NCBI RefSeq assembly: GCF_003946015.1
Contig: NZ_RHNU01000004.1
Coordinates: forward strand, 1-64,000
DNA: 64,000 nucleotides
Reading direction: 5' to 3'
From: Companilactobacillus insicii
Lineage (GTDB): Bacteria > Bacillota > Bacilli > Lactobacillales > Lactobacillaceae
Shown: positions 28,661 to 39,187 of the stretch, piece by piece
How positions within the stretch are numbered: the first letter of the stretch is position 1
Layout: the number at the start of each line of letters is the position of its first letter
Program-made: the position numbers and the translations under genes
Notes under the pieces: model-generated
The model's database searches: none
What the model was told of the DNA's origin: nothing
Seen by the model: the letters and a program-made list of their open reading frames with translations, nothing else

Positions 28661-29694
28661 TAGTGTCTCACCTCATTTTTTCTATTTCCAGATTGAAATG
28701 CTAGATTCAATATTTCACGACCAATTTTTTTGCCATCATGAAAGGCTCCCTTATCATGTAACGATAAGAAATCATCTTGAATCACTCGACATCCCATTTC
28801 TCTTAATGCTTTGTAATCTGTTTTAACTTGACTGACATATTCGTCATATTTTTTATGATCCATATAGCCTTCTGGCACGGGTCTAGTATTAACTAGAACT
28901 GTATCAACATAATTACCACCTAAATGTTCGTTCAAAACATTCACATGATCAGCATCAGTGAAACCTTCTGTCTCACCGATTTGTGTCATAATATTACAAA
29001 TATAAACCACTTCAGCGGGCGTTTGACGCACCGCCTCACCAAGGTCACTGATCATCAAGTTAGGCAAGATACTAGTAAACAAACTACCAGGTCCTAATAC
29101 AACAACGTCAGCTTGCATAATTGATGCCACAACCTGTAACAGTGACTTAGGAGTTTCTTCAGGATTATCTGAATTGGTTACCCAAACACGCTTTACATGC
29201 TTGCCGGAGTGAGTAATCTCATGTTCACCTGAAAGAGTTGTTCCATCTGTAAATTCAGCATTCAATGTCAACTTAGTATTGCTGGCAGGATATACTCGGC
29301 CATCAACACGCATCATCTTCGATAATTCTTGGACTGCGTCAAAGATATTAGGTGACATTTCGGACAATGCGGCAATGATTAAGTTTCCGATCGCATGACC
29401 GGAGAAAAAATCATCATCACTGTTGAAACGATATTGAAAAACATCTAAGTCTACTTTTGGTAGATCAGATAATGATGCTAAAACATTACGGATGTCCCCA
29501 GGTGGTACGACGTTGATGTAATCTCTCAATACACCAGATGAACCACCATCATCTGCAACAGTCACAATAGCTGTGATATCTGCATCTTTATTTCTCAAAC
29601 TATTTAATACGACTGGTAATCCAGTTCCCCCACCTATAACGACAACCTTTGGACGGCGCCCCTTAACAACACGAACTATCCTATTTGTTGGCAT
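28660..29694 (-). CDS. yvcK: Gluconeogenesis factor YvcK/MgfK
   Basis: The 344-residue protein has the family N-terminal nucleotide-binding motif ([17 protein letters not shown]), followed by [24 protein letters not shown] and [13 protein letters not shown]. YvcK binds UDP-sugars and is needed for growth on gluconeogenic carbon and for cell-shape control in B. subtilis. A TTG at 29700 is in frame, but the ATG at 29694 has AAGG at nine bases and is preferred. The gene overlaps rapZ by 14 bases and whiA by one. Cotranscribed. Confidence 0.95.
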   Translation of the reverse strand: MPTNRIVRVVKGRRPKVVVIGGGTGLPVVLNSLRNKDADITAIVTVADDGGSSGVLRDYINVVPPGDIRNVLASLSDLPKVDLDVFQYRFNSDDDFFSGHAIGNLIIAALSEMSPNIFDAVQELSKMMRVDGRVYPASNTKLTLNAEFTDGTTLSGEHEITHSGKHVKRVWVTNSDNPEETPKSLLQVVASIMQADVVVLGPGSLFTSILPNLMISDLGEAVRQTPAEVVYICNIMTQIGETEGFTDADHVNVLNEHLGGNYVDTVLVNTRPVPEGYMDHKKYDEYVSQVKTDYKALREMGCRVIQDDFLSLHDKGAFHDGKKIGREILNLAFQSGNRKNEVRH

Positions 29695-30595
29695 GTTCAA
29701 TTACCTTCTTTTGAGATTTTTCCATATCACGATGTGTAATATCAACGTGGTAGTTATCTTTGAGGTCTGTTCCTAGACGTTGGGCAATAGCTACTGATCG
29801 ATGTTGTCCACCAGTACAACCAATTGCAATCGTTAAACTAGTTTTACCTTCTTTTTCATATCCAGGAATTATATCTTTTAATAAATCATATAATTTGTTA
29901 TAAAAATTATCCGTAACTGGATCCTGCATCACATAGTCATAGACCAGCTTATCCATACCAGTTTGCGTCTTAAGGCTCTTAACATAAAATGGATTCTTCA
30001 AAAATCTAACGTCCATTACGATATCAGCATCAATTGGCAAACCATACTTAAAACCGAACGACATAACTTCAATGTGAAACTTAGGAGTATCTTCATTTTC
30101 TTGAAAATTATCAAAAATTTCTTCACGTAGCTGGCGCGGAGTCAAATCAGTTGTATCGATTTCAACTTGTGCACGACTTTTGATTTCTGCAAGAAGTTCA
30201 CGTTCCTTTTGAATACCGTCAAGTAGGCGTCCCTCCATTGCTAGTGGATGACTACGACGAGTCTCTTTATAACGTGACACTAACTCTTCATCAGAAGCGT
30301 TCAAGAATAAGATCTTCATATCAACCTTTTGTTGCTTCTCTTGTTCATCTTCGTCCATTTGAGAAATCATTGAAAAGATCTCATCATAAAAAGCACGTGA
30401 ACGAATATCAACAACTAATGCTACTTTTTTGATCTTTCCTGATTCATGAACAAGCTCCCAAAACTTAGGAAGAAGATTTGGTGGCATATTATCAATACAG
30501 AAATATCCTAAATCTTCGAAAGATTGCATTGCTACGGTCTTACCGGCACCACTCATACCGGTTACGATTACCAAACTAAGCATGTCTTTTGACAT
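29681..30595 (-). CDS. rapZ: RNase adapter RapZ / nucleotide-binding protein YvcJ
   Basis: The 304-residue P-loop protein has Walker A GMSGAGKT near the N-terminus. The family segments [28 protein letters not shown] and the C-terminal [17 protein letters not shown] are present. In Gram-negatives RapZ guides RNase E to small RNAs; in Bacillus YvcJ is a GTP/ATP-hydrolysing protein linked to competence. Here it heads the rapZ-yvcK-whiA operon. The ATG is preceded by GAGGTG. Confidence 0.94.
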   Translation of the reverse strand: MSKDMLSLVIVTGMSGAGKTVAMQSFEDLGYFCIDNMPPNLLPKFWELVHESGKIKKVALVVDIRSRAFYDEIFSMISQMDEDEQEKQQKVDMKILFLNASDEELVSRYKETRRSHPLAMEGRLLDGIQKERELLAEIKSRAQVEIDTTDLTPRQLREEIFDNFQENEDTPKFHIEVMSFGFKYGLPIDADIVMDVRFLKNPFYVKSLKTQTGMDKLVYDYVMQDPVTDNFYNKLYDLLKDIIPGYEKEGKTSLTIAIGCTGGQHRSVAIAQRLGTDLKDNYHVDITHRDMEKSQKKVIEHANK

Positions 30596-30658
30596 AGTGC
30601 ACCTCGCATTCAGATATTAGCATACCACAACGAGCCTGGTGTGTCATTTTAAAGATAG

Positions 30659-30687
30659 TAAAAAGTCCAATCATTCCTGATTGAACT
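30659..30687 (-). terminator. Terminator of the XRE-DUF3278 module
   Basis: Stem AGTCCAATCA/TGATTGAACT with one mismatch is followed on the minus strand by a T-run. It ends the two-gene module before rapZ. Confidence 0.75.
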
Positions 30688-30696
30688 AATTTATAT

Positions 30697-31221
30697 TTAT
30701 TGAATTTTTTTAAGATGTGAATAATTAATTACAGTTGTAAAACTGCCAAATATTATTCCAAATAAAACTGCATTTATAATATTTCGCCAATCGATTAAGT
30801 TACTATAGAAGCTGCCACTGCCGTTCATATCTACGAACGAGATTAATACATAATAAATAACTGTAATAAATAGCGCCGTTTTAATTGACCTTCTTATTAA
30901 CTTCCTTCGTTCTCCATTATAATTTTTGCTAGTTACTTCTTTAGTAGATAACTTAAGCTTTTCAACTTGAAATATAATGTACATTCCCACTCCAAAAATG
31001 ACGGCTACCAAATTGACCATTGGATAATATTCTAAATACTTTATGTTGATATTTCCTACTAAGATCATAATTCCAGATGATACTAATGTGTACACAAACA
31101 AAATTATAAATGCATTGTTACCAATACAATTTAGTTCACTACGACGATACTCATCTAACTCGCCATCAATTCCGTAGAAATGTTTAATAAGTTTTACCGA
31201 AACAGACTCTTTAGATTTCAT
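30697..31221 (-). CDS. DUF3278-type membrane protein (174 aa)
   Basis: The N-terminal cytoplasmic segment (KLIKHFYGIDGELDEYRRSEL) is followed by four membrane helices, arranged as two pairs separated by a basic loop (NYNGERRKLIRRS). This looks like the DUF3278 family of lactic acid bacteria, which typically pairs with a small XRE regulator. The regulator lies immediately upstream here, with 3 bases between the genes. Function is unknown. The ATG has GGGAGGA. Membership was recognised by eye, not by a search. Confidence 0.7.
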   Translation of the reverse strand: MKSKESVSVKLIKHFYGIDGELDEYRRSELNCIGNNAFIILFVYTLVSSGIMILVGNINIKYLEYYPMVNLVAVIFGVGMYIIFQVEKLKLSTKEVTSKNYNGERRKLIRRSIKTALFITVIYYVLISFVDMNGSGSFYSNLIDWRNIINAVLFGIIFGSFTTVINYSHLKKIQ

Positions 31222-31224
31222 AAT

Positions 31225-31413
31225 TTAATCCTCCCAAAATAAATGATTTAGATCAGTCCCCAATGCCTTCGCTAATTTAATGCACAAATCTAATGACGGA
31301 TTGTACTTATTATTTTCAATCATATTGATTGTCTGACGAGCGACACCTATTTCACTTGCCAATGTCATTTGAGATATTTTTAAATTAGTACGATATTCCT
31401 TTACACGATTCAT
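31225..31413 (-). CDS. Small XRE-family regulator (62 aa)
   Basis: This is a stand-alone helix-turn-helix (residues 3-58): VKEYRTNLKISQMTLASEI, then GVARQTINMIENNKYNPSL, and LAKALGTDLNHLF. This subfamily of very short XRE proteins usually partners with a small membrane protein. The ATG has GAGGAAAG. Two near-identical inverted TGTCA...TGACA repeats lie upstream and fit an autoregulatory operator pair. It would therefore control itself and the DUF3278 gene. Confidence 0.88.
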   Translation of the reverse strand: MNRVKEYRTNLKISQMTLASEIGVARQTINMIENNKYNPSLDLCIKLAKALGTDLNHLFWED

Positions 31414-31428
31414 TTACTTTCCTCATTA

Positions 31429-31491
31429 TGTCATATATATTTGACATCTTAAGTGTATAATATATTTTATAAATGTCAAGTATATATGACA
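31429..31491 (-). promoter_or_regulatory. Promoter and twin operators of the XRE-DUF3278 module
   Basis: Two 18-base dyads, TGTCATATATATTTGACA (31429-31446) and TGTCAAGTATATATGACA (31474-31491), lie in opposite orientation with centres 45 bases apart. One is the reverse complement of the other except for one base. The half-site of the distal one supplies a TTGACA -35 box on the minus strand, and TACACT 16 bases on may be the -10. The small XRE protein is the likely ligand. Confidence 0.65.
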
Positions 31492-31497
31492 TTTGCT

Positions 31498-31534
31498 TCA
31501 ACAAAAAGACTCGACTAAATTAGTCGAGTCTTTT
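31498..31534 (-). terminator. Terminator of uvrBA
   Basis: Stem AAAAGACTCGACTA/TAGTCGAGTCTTTT with a 3-base loop overlaps the uvrA stop. T-runs are present on the minus side. Confidence 0.88.
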
Positions 31535-34421
31535 ATTTCTTAGATTTTTTTGTAACTTTCTTTTCAGCCTTTTCTTCAGCTTCAATCGTACGTTTTGTAT
31601 CACGTTCCAAGATTGGTTTCAAATACTGTCCAGTATAGCTATCCTTAACCTCACATATTTCCTCAGGTGTACCAGTGGCAACAACTTGTCCACCGCCTTC
31701 TCCACCTTCGGGGCCAAGATCAATTACCCAATCAGATGACTTAATAACATCTAGATTGTGTTCAATAACTAGAACCGTATTACCTTCATCAACTAATCGC
31801 TGCAAAACAGCTAATAATCTCTTGATATCATCAGTATGTAATCCAGTTGTAGGCTCATCAAGAATATAGAAGTTATGGCCAGCTGACTTCTTATACAATT
31901 CAGAAGCTAACTTCATACGTTGAGCTTCACCACCGGATAGTTGTGTGGCTGATTGTCCCATTGAAACATAGCCAAGACCAACATCAACAATTGTTTGAAG
32001 CTTTCTTCTAATCTTTGGTATGTTATTAAAGAACTCTAATGCATCTTCAACCTTCATATCTAAGACTTCAGCAATATTTTTACCCTTGTACGTTACTTCC
32101 AATGTTTCTGAATTATAACGTGTTCCATGACAAACCTCACAAGGAACATAAACATCAGGTAAAAAGTTCATTTCAATTTTAATAATTCCATCACCGTGGC
32201 AATTCTCACAACGTCCACCTTTAACATTGAACGAGAATCTGCCCTTTTTGTATCCACGAAGCTTGGCTTCATTAGTTTGAGCAAACAAATCTCTAATATC
32301 GTCGAATACACCAGTATATGTGGCTGGATTACTTCTTGGTGTACGACCAATTGGACTCTGATCAATAGCAATCATCTTTTCAAGCTTATCGTAGCCTGTA
32401 ATCTTCTTATACTTACCTGGCTTATTAGAATTACGATTCATTTTTTGTGCTAAAGCACGTTTTAAAATTGTATTAACCAATGTAGATTTACCTGAACCAG
32501 ATACACCAGTTACTGAGATGAACTTACCTAATGGGAACTTAACATCGATCTTCTTAAGGTTATTCTCCTCGGCACCAAAAACTTCAATATAGTCACCGCT
32601 ACCAGCCTTACGTTCAAGGGGCACCGAAATAAACTTCTTACCCGACAAATATTGACCAGTTAATGATTTAGCACTACGCATTACTTGTTTAGGAGTTCCG
32701 GCAGCCACAATCTGACCACCCTTTTCACCTGCACCAGGACCAACATCGATCAAATAGTCCGCAGCTAACATAGTATCTTCATCATGCTCGACAACAATCA
32801 GTGTATTACCAAGGTCACGCATTTTCTTGAGCGAGCTTATCAAACGATTATTATCACGTTGATGCAATCCAATTGAAGGTTCATCAAGAATATACATAAC
32901 TCCTGATAAGTTAGATCCAATCTGTGTTGCCAAACGAATACGTTGTGCTTCACCACCGGACAATGTTCCAGCAGAACGTGACAATGTTAAATAGTCCAAG
33001 CCAACATTGATTAAGAAAGTTAAACGATCTTTAACTTCCTTCAAAATTGGCTTAGCAATTACGGTGTTTTGTTCGCCTAACTTAATACTCTTAAAAAATG
33101 GGAGTTCATCCTTAATCGACATGTTAGATACTTCAGCAATATCTTGTCCTTCGATCTTAACTGCCAAAGCTTGACGATTCAATCTCTTACCATGACAAAC
33201 TGGACAAGTTAATTCAGTCATGTACTTACGCATAACTTCACGAGTAAAGTCACTGCTTGTTTCATGATAACGACGATTAATGTTCGGAATTATGCCTTCA
33301 AACGGTACATCAACATCACGCACATTACCAAAATCATTCTCATAATGGAAGTGGAAATTCTTACCAACTGAACCATAAAGAACAATATTCTTATCATGAT
33401 CTGATAGTTTTTCAAATGGAGTATCCATATCTATTTTGAATTCTTTACAAGCTTGTTCAAGCATCTGTGGATAATATTGTGAACTAATTGGATTCCAAGG
33501 AATAATTGCTCCTTCGGATAAGGTCTTGGTTTGGTCAGGTACAACTAAATCAATATCAACTTCGAGTTTAATACCCAATCCATCACAGTTATCACAAGCT
33601 CCAAATGGGGCATTGAAGGAAAACAAACGAGGTTCCAATTCACCAACGGTAAACCCACACAATGGGCAAGCATTCTTCTCAGAGAAGACCATCATATCCT
33701 TGCCAATAACATCAACGTTCATATATCCATCAGATAAACGTAATGCTGCTTCAACAGAATCAAATAAACGAGATTTGATGCGATCATTAATAACAATTCT
33801 GTCCACAACAACATCAATATCATGCTTTTTGTTCTTATCTAATTCAATATCTTCACTCACATCATGGATTTCTCCATCAACACGAATTCTAACGTATCCT
33901 TGCTTTTGAATTTGAGCCAAGGCCTTTTTATGTTGTCCTTTTTTGGCACGAATAACTGGGGAAAGAACTTGTAGCTTAGTGCCTTCATCCAGTTTCAAAA
34001 CAGCATCAACCATTTGTTGTGCTGATTGACTAGTAATAACAGTTCCATCGTTAGGACAAATCGGTGTCCCAACACGAGCCCACAATAAACGAAGATAATC
34101 ATTAATCTCAGTAACAGTACCAACAGTCGAACGAGGATTCTTGGATGTCGTCTTCTGGTCGATCGAAATGGCAGGACTTAGACCATCGATTGAATCGACG
34201 TCCGGCTTATCCATCTGACCTAAGAACTGACGAGCATACGAAGAGAGACTCTCAACATAACGACGCTGTCCTTCAGCATACAACGTATCAAATGCCAAAG
34301 AACTCTTACCTGAACCTGATAATCCTGTCATTACTACTAACTTATCACGGGGAATAGTCACATCAACATTCTTCAGGTTATGAGCTCTAGCTCCATGAAT
34401 TACGATTTTATCATTTAACAT
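31533..34421 (-). CDS. uvrA: Excinuclease ABC subunit A
   Basis: UvrA finds DNA damage in nucleotide excision repair. The 962-residue protein has two ABC ATPase modules with Walker [10 protein letters not shown] (near 32-40) and GVSGSGKST (near 640). Two LSGGEAQR signatures and Zn-finger cysteines (CPLCGF...CDNC and CENC...CEVC) are present. It is slightly longer than usual owing to a Lys/Glu-rich tail. The ATG lies two bases after the uvrB stop and has only a weak ribosome site, so it is probably coupled to uvrB. It carries its own terminator. Confidence 0.97.
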   Translation of the reverse strand: MLNDKIVIHGARAHNLKNVDVTIPRDKLVVMTGLSGSGKSSLAFDTLYAEGQRRYVESLSSYARQFLGQMDKPDVDSIDGLSPAISIDQKTTSKNPRSTVGTVTEINDYLRLLWARVGTPICPNDGTVITSQSAQQMVDAVLKLDEGTKLQVLSPVIRAKKGQHKKALAQIQKQGYVRIRVDGEIHDVSEDIELDKNKKHDIDVVVDRIVINDRIKSRLFDSVEAALRLSDGYMNVDVIGKDMMVFSEKNACPLCGFTVGELEPRLFSFNAPFGACDNCDGLGIKLEVDIDLVVPDQTKTLSEGAIIPWNPISSQYYPQMLEQACKEFKIDMDTPFEKLSDHDKNIVLYGSVGKNFHFHYENDFGNVRDVDVPFEGIIPNINRRYHETSSDFTREVMRKYMTELTCPVCHGKRLNRQALAVKIEGQDIAEVSNMSIKDELPFFKSIKLGEQNTVIAKPILKEVKDRLTFLINVGLDYLTLSRSAGTLSGGEAQRIRLATQIGSNLSGVMYILDEPSIGLHQRDNNRLISSLKKMRDLGNTLIVVEHDEDTMLAADYLIDVGPGAGEKGGQIVAAGTPKQVMRSAKSLTGQYLSGKKFISVPLERKAGSGDYIEVFGAEENNLKKIDVKFPLGKFISVTGVSGSGKSTLVNTILKRALAQKMNRNSNKPGKYKKITGYDKLEKMIAIDQSPIGRTPRSNPATYTGVFDDIRDLFAQTNEAKLRGYKKGRFSFNVKGGRCENCHGDGIIKIEMNFLPDVYVPCEVCHGTRYNSETLEVTYKGKNIAEVLDMKVEDALEFFNNIPKIRRKLQTIVDVGLGYVSMGQSATQLSGGEAQRMKLASELYKKSAGHNFYILDEPTTGLHTDDIKRLLAVLQRLVDEGNTVLVIEHNLDVIKSSDWVIDLGPEGGEGGGQVVATGTPEEICEVKDSYTGQYLKPILERDTKRTIEAEEKAEKKVTKKSKK

Positions 34422-34423
34422 AG

Positions 34424-36433
34424 TTACTTAATTTCCGCCTTCAAATCTAGAATTGTATCACGCAAATTGGCAGCAGCTTCGAAATCTAGTTTCTTGGCGG
34501 CAGCTTCCATTTGTTCTTGTAAATTATCGAGTAATTCTTTTTGTTCCTTCTTAGACATATCTTCAAACTTCAAGTCGTCGTCGATCTTCTCAGTTTCAGA
34601 ATCCGAGTTATCGACTTTTTGGAACATAGAAATAGCATCACGAATTGGTTTAACAATTGTCTTAGGAGTAATTCCGTGCTCTTCATTAAACTTCTCTTGC
34701 AGTTCACGACGATGTCTAGTTTTAGAAATTGCTGCTTCCATTGAATCAGTAACAGAATCAGCATACATGATAACCTTACCATTCTCATTACGAGATGCAC
34801 GTCCAATAATCTGGATCAATGAACGTTCAGCACGTAGGAACCCTTCTTTGTCGGCATCCAAAATAGCAATTAACGAAACTTCAGGAACATCAATACCTTC
34901 ACGAAGTAAGTTAATACCAATCAAGACATCAAACTTACCTAATCGTAAATCACGAATGATCTTAGTACGTTCCAATGTCTTAACATCACTATGAAGATAT
35001 CTAACTTTAATACCCAAATCCTTAAAGTAATCCGTTAGATCCTCAGCCATTTTCTTAGTTAAAGTTGTGACAAAAACACGCTCATGCTTTTCAATTCGAT
35101 CATTTATTTCACCGACCAAATCATCTATTTGACCCATAATTGGACGAACTTCGATTTTTGGATCAAGCAGTCCAGTAGGACGAATGATCTGAGTAGCAAT
35201 ATGATCAGTACGATCTAACTCATAAGGACCTGGTGTTGCTGAAACATACAAAATACGATTAACATGTTTCTCGAATTCATCTAACTTCAAGGGACGATTA
35301 TCAAGAGCGCTTGGTAATCGAAATCCGTAATCAACTAATTGTTGCTTTCTAGCACGGTCACCATTATACATACCACGGACTTGTGGCATTGTAACGTGAG
35401 ATTCATCAACCATAATATTGAAGTCCTTCGGGAAGAAATCTAGAAGTGTAAATGGAGGTTCACCTTCAGCTCTTCCTTCCATATGACGTGAGTAATTTTC
35501 AATACCAGATGTATAACCCATCTCACGCATCATTTCAATATCATATTCAGTCCGTTGCTTAATACGTTGAGCTTCTAGCAGTTTGCCTTCCTTAGTGAAC
35601 TTAGCAACTTGTCCATCCAGTTCCTTTTGGATGCGGTCTAAGGCGTCTTCCATTTTGGAATCACTGATCATAAAGTGAGTTGCTGGGAAAATACCAATAT
35701 GATCCATTTGACCTTTTATTTCACCAGTCAAAGCATCCATTTCAATGATACGATCGATCTCATCACCAAAAAATTCCACACGAATAGCGTTATCGTCACG
35801 TGAAGCTGGAAAAATATCCACAACATCACCACGTACACGAAAACGTCCACGTTGAAAATCAATATCATTACGTTCAAATTGGTTATCAACTAACTTCTCT
35901 AACAGTTCATCACGTCCAATTTGTTGACCAACACGCAATGAAATAATACTATCGGCATATTCTCTAGGATCACCTAATCCAAAGATACATGAAACTGATG
36001 CAACAACAATGACATCATTACGTTCCAACAGTGAACTAGTTGCCGAGTGACGAAGCTTATCAATTTCATCATTAATACTAGAATCCTTCTCAATATAAGT
36101 ATCGCTTGATGGAACATATGCCTCTGGTTGGTAATAATCATAGTAACTAACGAAGTATTCAACCGCATTATTAGGGAAGAATTCCTTGAATTCTCCGTAA
36201 AGCTGACCAGCCAATGTCTTATTATGTGAAAGAATCAAAGTCGGCTTATTTAAATTCTGGATGACATTAGCCATCGTAAAAGTCTTACCAGTACCAGTTG
36301 CTCCCTCAAGTATGACTTCCTTATCGCCAGCTTTAAAGTCGTTAGTAATCTTATCAATTGCTTGTTGCTGATCCCCCGCTGGTGAGTATTTCGAAACTAA
36401 ATCAAATTTATTATCGTCTACTCTATCTATCAA
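34424..36433 (-). CDS. uvrB: Excinuclease ABC subunit B
   Basis: UvrB is the damage-verification helicase of nucleotide excision repair. It has Walker [10 protein letters not shown], the beta-hairpin [20 protein letters not shown], helicase motifs ([29 protein letters not shown]) and a C-terminal UvrC-binding UVR motif ([20 protein letters not shown]). An ATG at 36448 is in frame, but GGAGG lies inside that stretch, exactly eight bases before a TTG at 36433. This TTG start gives [13 protein letters not shown], the usual UvrB N-terminus. A structured leader and a LexA-like box lie upstream. Confidence 0.95.
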   Translation of the reverse strand: MIDRVDDNKFDLVSKYSPAGDQQQAIDKITNDFKAGDKEVILEGATGTGKTFTMANVIQNLNKPTLILSHNKTLAGQLYGEFKEFFPNNAVEYFVSYYDYYQPEAYVPSSDTYIEKDSSINDEIDKLRHSATSSLLERNDVIVVASVSCIFGLGDPREYADSIISLRVGQQIGRDELLEKLVDNQFERNDIDFQRGRFRVRGDVVDIFPASRDDNAIRVEFFGDEIDRIIEMDALTGEIKGQMDHIGIFPATHFMISDSKMEDALDRIQKELDGQVAKFTKEGKLLEAQRIKQRTEYDIEMMREMGYTSGIENYSRHMEGRAEGEPPFTLLDFFPKDFNIMVDESHVTMPQVRGMYNGDRARKQQLVDYGFRLPSALDNRPLKLDEFEKHVNRILYVSATPGPYELDRTDHIATQIIRPTGLLDPKIEVRPIMGQIDDLVGEINDRIEKHERVFVTTLTKKMAEDLTDYFKDLGIKVRYLHSDVKTLERTKIIRDLRLGKFDVLIGINLLREGIDVPEVSLIAILDADKEGFLRAERSLIQIIGRASRNENGKVIMYADSVTDSMEAAISKTRHRRELQEKFNEEHGITPKTIVKPIRDAISMFQKVDNSDSETEKIDDDLKFEDMSKKEQKELLDNLQEQMEAAAKKLDFEAAANLRDTILDLKAEIK

Positions 36434-36454
36434 AAATTCATCCTCCATAAAGCT

Positions 36455-36516
36455 AAAAAATACACCTAACTCATTGAATTAGATGTAATTTGCGTTAGGC
36501 ACAAATATATTGCCTA
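36455..36516 (-). promoter_or_regulatory. Structured uvrB leader with terminator-like hairpin
   Basis: On the minus strand, TAGGCA/TGCCTA (36496-36516) and then an 11-bp hairpin ACATCTAATTC/GAGTTAGGTGT (36462-36486) followed by six T lie between the LexA-like box and the uvrB ribosome site. CCTAAC in the first structure could also pair with GTTAGG in the second. It may be the terminator of the upstream MFS operon, a uvrB attenuator, or both. Confidence 0.5.
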
Positions 36517-36529
36517 TATATTACCATAT

Positions 36530-36543
36530 CGAACATACTTTCG
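36530..36543 (-). promoter_or_regulatory. Candidate LexA (DinR) SOS box of uvrBA
   Basis: CGAACATACTTTCG matches the Bacillus-type box CGAACATATGTTCG at 12 of 14 positions. It lies about 100 bases before uvrB, a known SOS gene in Firmicutes. Confidence 0.6.
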
Positions 36544-36551
36544 CCATAAAT

Positions 36552-37805
36552 TTACTCATTCGGTTCGCTTATAGATAACTTTGGTAAATAACTAAAAATA
36601 ATTAATCCAATTAAGAATAAGATACTTAACGATGCAGCACCAATAGTTGATTTACCAGTCATCTGAGTAACTATTCCAACTAAGATTGGACCCATAACGG
36701 CTGAAAATTTTCCTAAGATATTATAAAATCCGAAAAATTCACTACCTGATTCTTTCGGAATTAGTCGACCAAAATATGACCGACTCAAAGCTTGAATACC
36801 GCCCTGACTAGTTCCCACTAAGACTGCCAAAATCCAAAAGTCAGTTGTCGTAGTTAACTTAAGCGTATATAGGCAAATTCCTAAGTAAAGAATTATACCA
36901 ATCAAAATCCCTGTTCTAGTCGAAGTCTTATTAGCTAACCAACCATAAAAAATTGAAAAAGGAAATGCGACCAATTGCACTACTAACAAAACTAACATCA
37001 GCGTTGTAGTCGTGATACCCATATCCATTCCAATCGAAGTCGCCATCGTAAAAATAGTATCGACTCCATCAATGTAGAAGAAGTAAGCTACTAAAAACCA
37101 AGCAACCTTTTTATATTTTCCAATGTGCTTCAAGGTCTCAAACACTCGTTTAAAACTTGATGTGACCGGGTGTGCATCAGCTTTGACAGAATACACTTGC
37201 TTAACGTTCTTAATCAACGGAATATAAAAGATAATCCACCAAATTGCTGCCAAGACAAAGCTCCATCTCGCCACTCCAAAACTTGATAACATACCAAAAC
37301 CACTAGTTAATTGAAGTACTAAAAATAAAACAAAAGCCAGAACTCCACCTAAATATCCGAATCCATATCCATAAGATGAAACCTTATCCATTTGTTTGTT
37401 ATCAGCAACATCAGTCAAAAAACTATCATAGAACAAGTTTCCACCTGAATAACCAATTATAGATAAGATATACACTCCCAGTAACCAAGACCATTGATTC
37501 GTAGGAACAACGCTCAATCCAAATGTCATTAGTACACCAACTAATGCAAAAATATTCAACATTTTCTTTTTGTAACCTGGATAATCTGCCAACGCTCCTA
37601 ATACTGGAGCCAAAATTGAAACTAACAAAGTTCCAAAACTATTAGCATAACCCCAATAAGCCGTGGAATTGGCCGCGCTAACTCCATTACCTTGTGCAAC
37701 AGCTTTGAAATAAACTGGTAAAACCGCAGTAGTGACAATGATTCCATAACCAGAATTAGCCCAATCATAAAATATCCAACTCCATTGATGCTTGTTAAAT
37801 CTCAT
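36552..37805 (-). CDS. MFS transporter, Atg22-like
   Basis: The 417-residue protein has about 12 membrane helices. The N-terminal FYDWANSGYG is the hallmark of the Atg22-like MFS branch, in which yeast Atg22 exports amino acids from the vacuole. The bacterial substrates are unknown. Its ATG overlaps the stop of the phosphodiesterase gene upstream (ATGA), so the two are one transcriptional unit. Its end is followed by the LexA-like box and a terminator-like hairpin. Confidence 0.85.
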   Translation of the reverse strand: MRFNKHQWSWIFYDWANSGYGIIVTTAVLPVYFKAVAQGNGVSAANSTAYWGYANSFGTLLVSILAPVLGALADYPGYKKKMLNIFALVGVLMTFGLSVVPTNQWSWLLGVYILSIIGYSGGNLFYDSFLTDVADNKQMDKVSSYGYGFGYLGGVLAFVLFLVLQLTSGFGMLSSFGVARWSFVLAAIWWIIFYIPLIKNVKQVYSVKADAHPVTSSFKRVFETLKHIGKYKKVAWFLVAYFFYIDGVDTIFTMATSIGMDMGITTTTLMLVLLVVQLVAFPFSIFYGWLANKTSTRTGILIGIILYLGICLYTLKLTTTTDFWILAVLVGTSQGGIQALSRSYFGRLIPKESGSEFFGFYNILGKFSAVMGPILVGIVTQMTGKSTIGAASLSILFLIGLIIFSYLPKLSISEPNE

Positions 37806-39091
37806 TTGATAACTCCTTCAATACATTTACCGGCCAGATCATCCTTGAATTCTAACCCCAATAAACGTGCAAATGTTGGTGCTTCGTCAACCAAATTAGC
37901 ATGCTCCACCGTTTGTCCAGCATTCACAGCTGGGCCGTTGAAGATAATAGTAGTTTGGTAATCAGACTTATCTGGATCATAACCATGAACTCCGTGATAA
38001 CGATCAGGTTGGCCTAAAGTATCGGGATCGACTTTCTCCACTACTTCTGGTCTTTCACTTTCATCAGTGAAATAATAGTCCTCTTTTGCTTCTACCATAA
38101 ATGTACATGCTGGATCAGCCCCGCGTTCGATGGCGCGATAACGTGGATAAACTGATTCAACTCCTTCTACATTACGAATCAGTTCAGTTAATTCTTCTTT
38201 ATCATCAAAATTCTTAGTATAAATATAAGTAGAGCCATCACAAGTTTTTGCCATAACTTGCCAATCTTCTTGGTAAGTCTGATCTTGATTAGGTTTAAGC
38301 CATCCCTTTTGAGCAAATAATGTATTCAAATGAATCATTTTATCGACATTGATTTGATAATGATCACCTAAAATAACAAAATTTGTATCATAAAATGTTC
38401 CAGCTCTCTTGGTTGCTTCAATAACTTGAGCAACATGATTATCTAACCTGTGCAACGCCTCCATTGCTTCCTTAGATCGCACACCATAACGATGACGCAT
38501 GCTATCCATATCAACTAAATGAAGCAGTGTTAAATTAGGCTTTTTATTTTCAATCGTATCAACTGCACATGCTGTAATGAATTCATCCAGTTGTGGCTGC
38601 TTAATACCGTTTCTAAGCTTTCCATATTTGTGATTCATTTCTAATAGAAACAGCGGTGAACTGGCCTTTAATGACACCAGCACTTGATTAGTCCAAATTC
38701 GATTAGGAAAGATTTCCGCTAAGTTATAATTGATCTTACTTCCAGCTGTAACTGGCCACAAAAAGGCAGCTGTTCTCATCCCTTTTTCACGTGCCAAATC
38801 ATAAAGGGTCGTTGACTTAACGTCCTTTTGATACCAATACCAATCTGGTGATCGACGTTCTGGTTGAATCTTAGTATTATTAACGATTCCATGAACGTTA
38901 GGATACTGCCCCGTAATAATAGTGGTATGTGAAGGATACGTCAGAGTTGGATAAATACCTGTAACTGATTTGACCCAAGTACCACCATTAACCAACTTAT
39001 TTAACGTTGGTAATTCTTCTTGATGTTCGCGAATGTCTCTAAATCCAAGTGAATCTAAGGAAATTACGACCATATGTTGATTTGCTGCCAA
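37802..39091 (-). CDS. Type I phosphodiesterase / nucleotide pyrophosphatase family protein
   Basis: The protein of about 429 residues belongs to the alkaline phosphatase superfamily. Early metal ligands lie in ISLDSLGFRD; the nucleophile region YPTLTYPSHTTIITGQYP carries the catalytic Thr. HLVDMDSMRHRYG and ILGDHYQINV carry further metal ligands, and GVHGYDPDK lies near the C-terminus. It hydrolyses phosphodiester or phosphonate-type bonds; the substrate is unknown. No signal peptide, so it is cytoplasmic. GGGGGG lies before a TTG at 39091 (MAANQHMVV...), preferred to the upstream ATG at 39112, which has no site. It overlaps the MFS gene by four bases, suggesting that the transporter moves a substrate or product. 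Confidence 0.83.
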   Translation of the reverse strand: MAANQHMVVISLDSLGFRDIREHQEELPTLNKLVNGGTWVKSVTGIYPTLTYPSHTTIITGQYPNVHGIVNNTKIQPERRSPDWYWYQKDVKSTTLYDLAREKGMRTAAFLWPVTAGSKINYNLAEIFPNRIWTNQVLVSLKASSPLFLLEMNHKYGKLRNGIKQPQLDEFITACAVDTIENKKPNLTLLHLVDMDSMRHRYGVRSKEAMEALHRLDNHVAQVIEATKRAGTFYDTNFVILGDHYQINVDKMIHLNTLFAQKGWLKPNQDQTYQEDWQVMAKTCDGSTYIYTKNFDDKEELTELIRNVEGVESVYPRYRAIERGADPACTFMVEAKEDYYFTDESERPEVVEKVDPDTLGQPDRYHGVHGYDPDKSDYQTTIIFNGPAVNAGQTVEHANLVDEAPTFARLLGLEFKDDLAGKCIEGVIK

Positions 39092-39156
39092 AATAAATCC
39101 CCCCGCTCTCATATTCGATATTATAACGCAAGTAAGTGATTGCTTACCAATGTAAA

Positions 39157-39182
39157 TAAAAATAGACGAATTTCTTCGTCTA
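39157..39182 (-). terminator. Terminator of the LPQTG adhesin gene
   Basis: Perfect stem TAGACGAA/TTCGTCTA with a TTTC loop is followed by a T-rich run on the minus strand. Confidence 0.85.
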
Positions 39183-39187
39183 TAATT

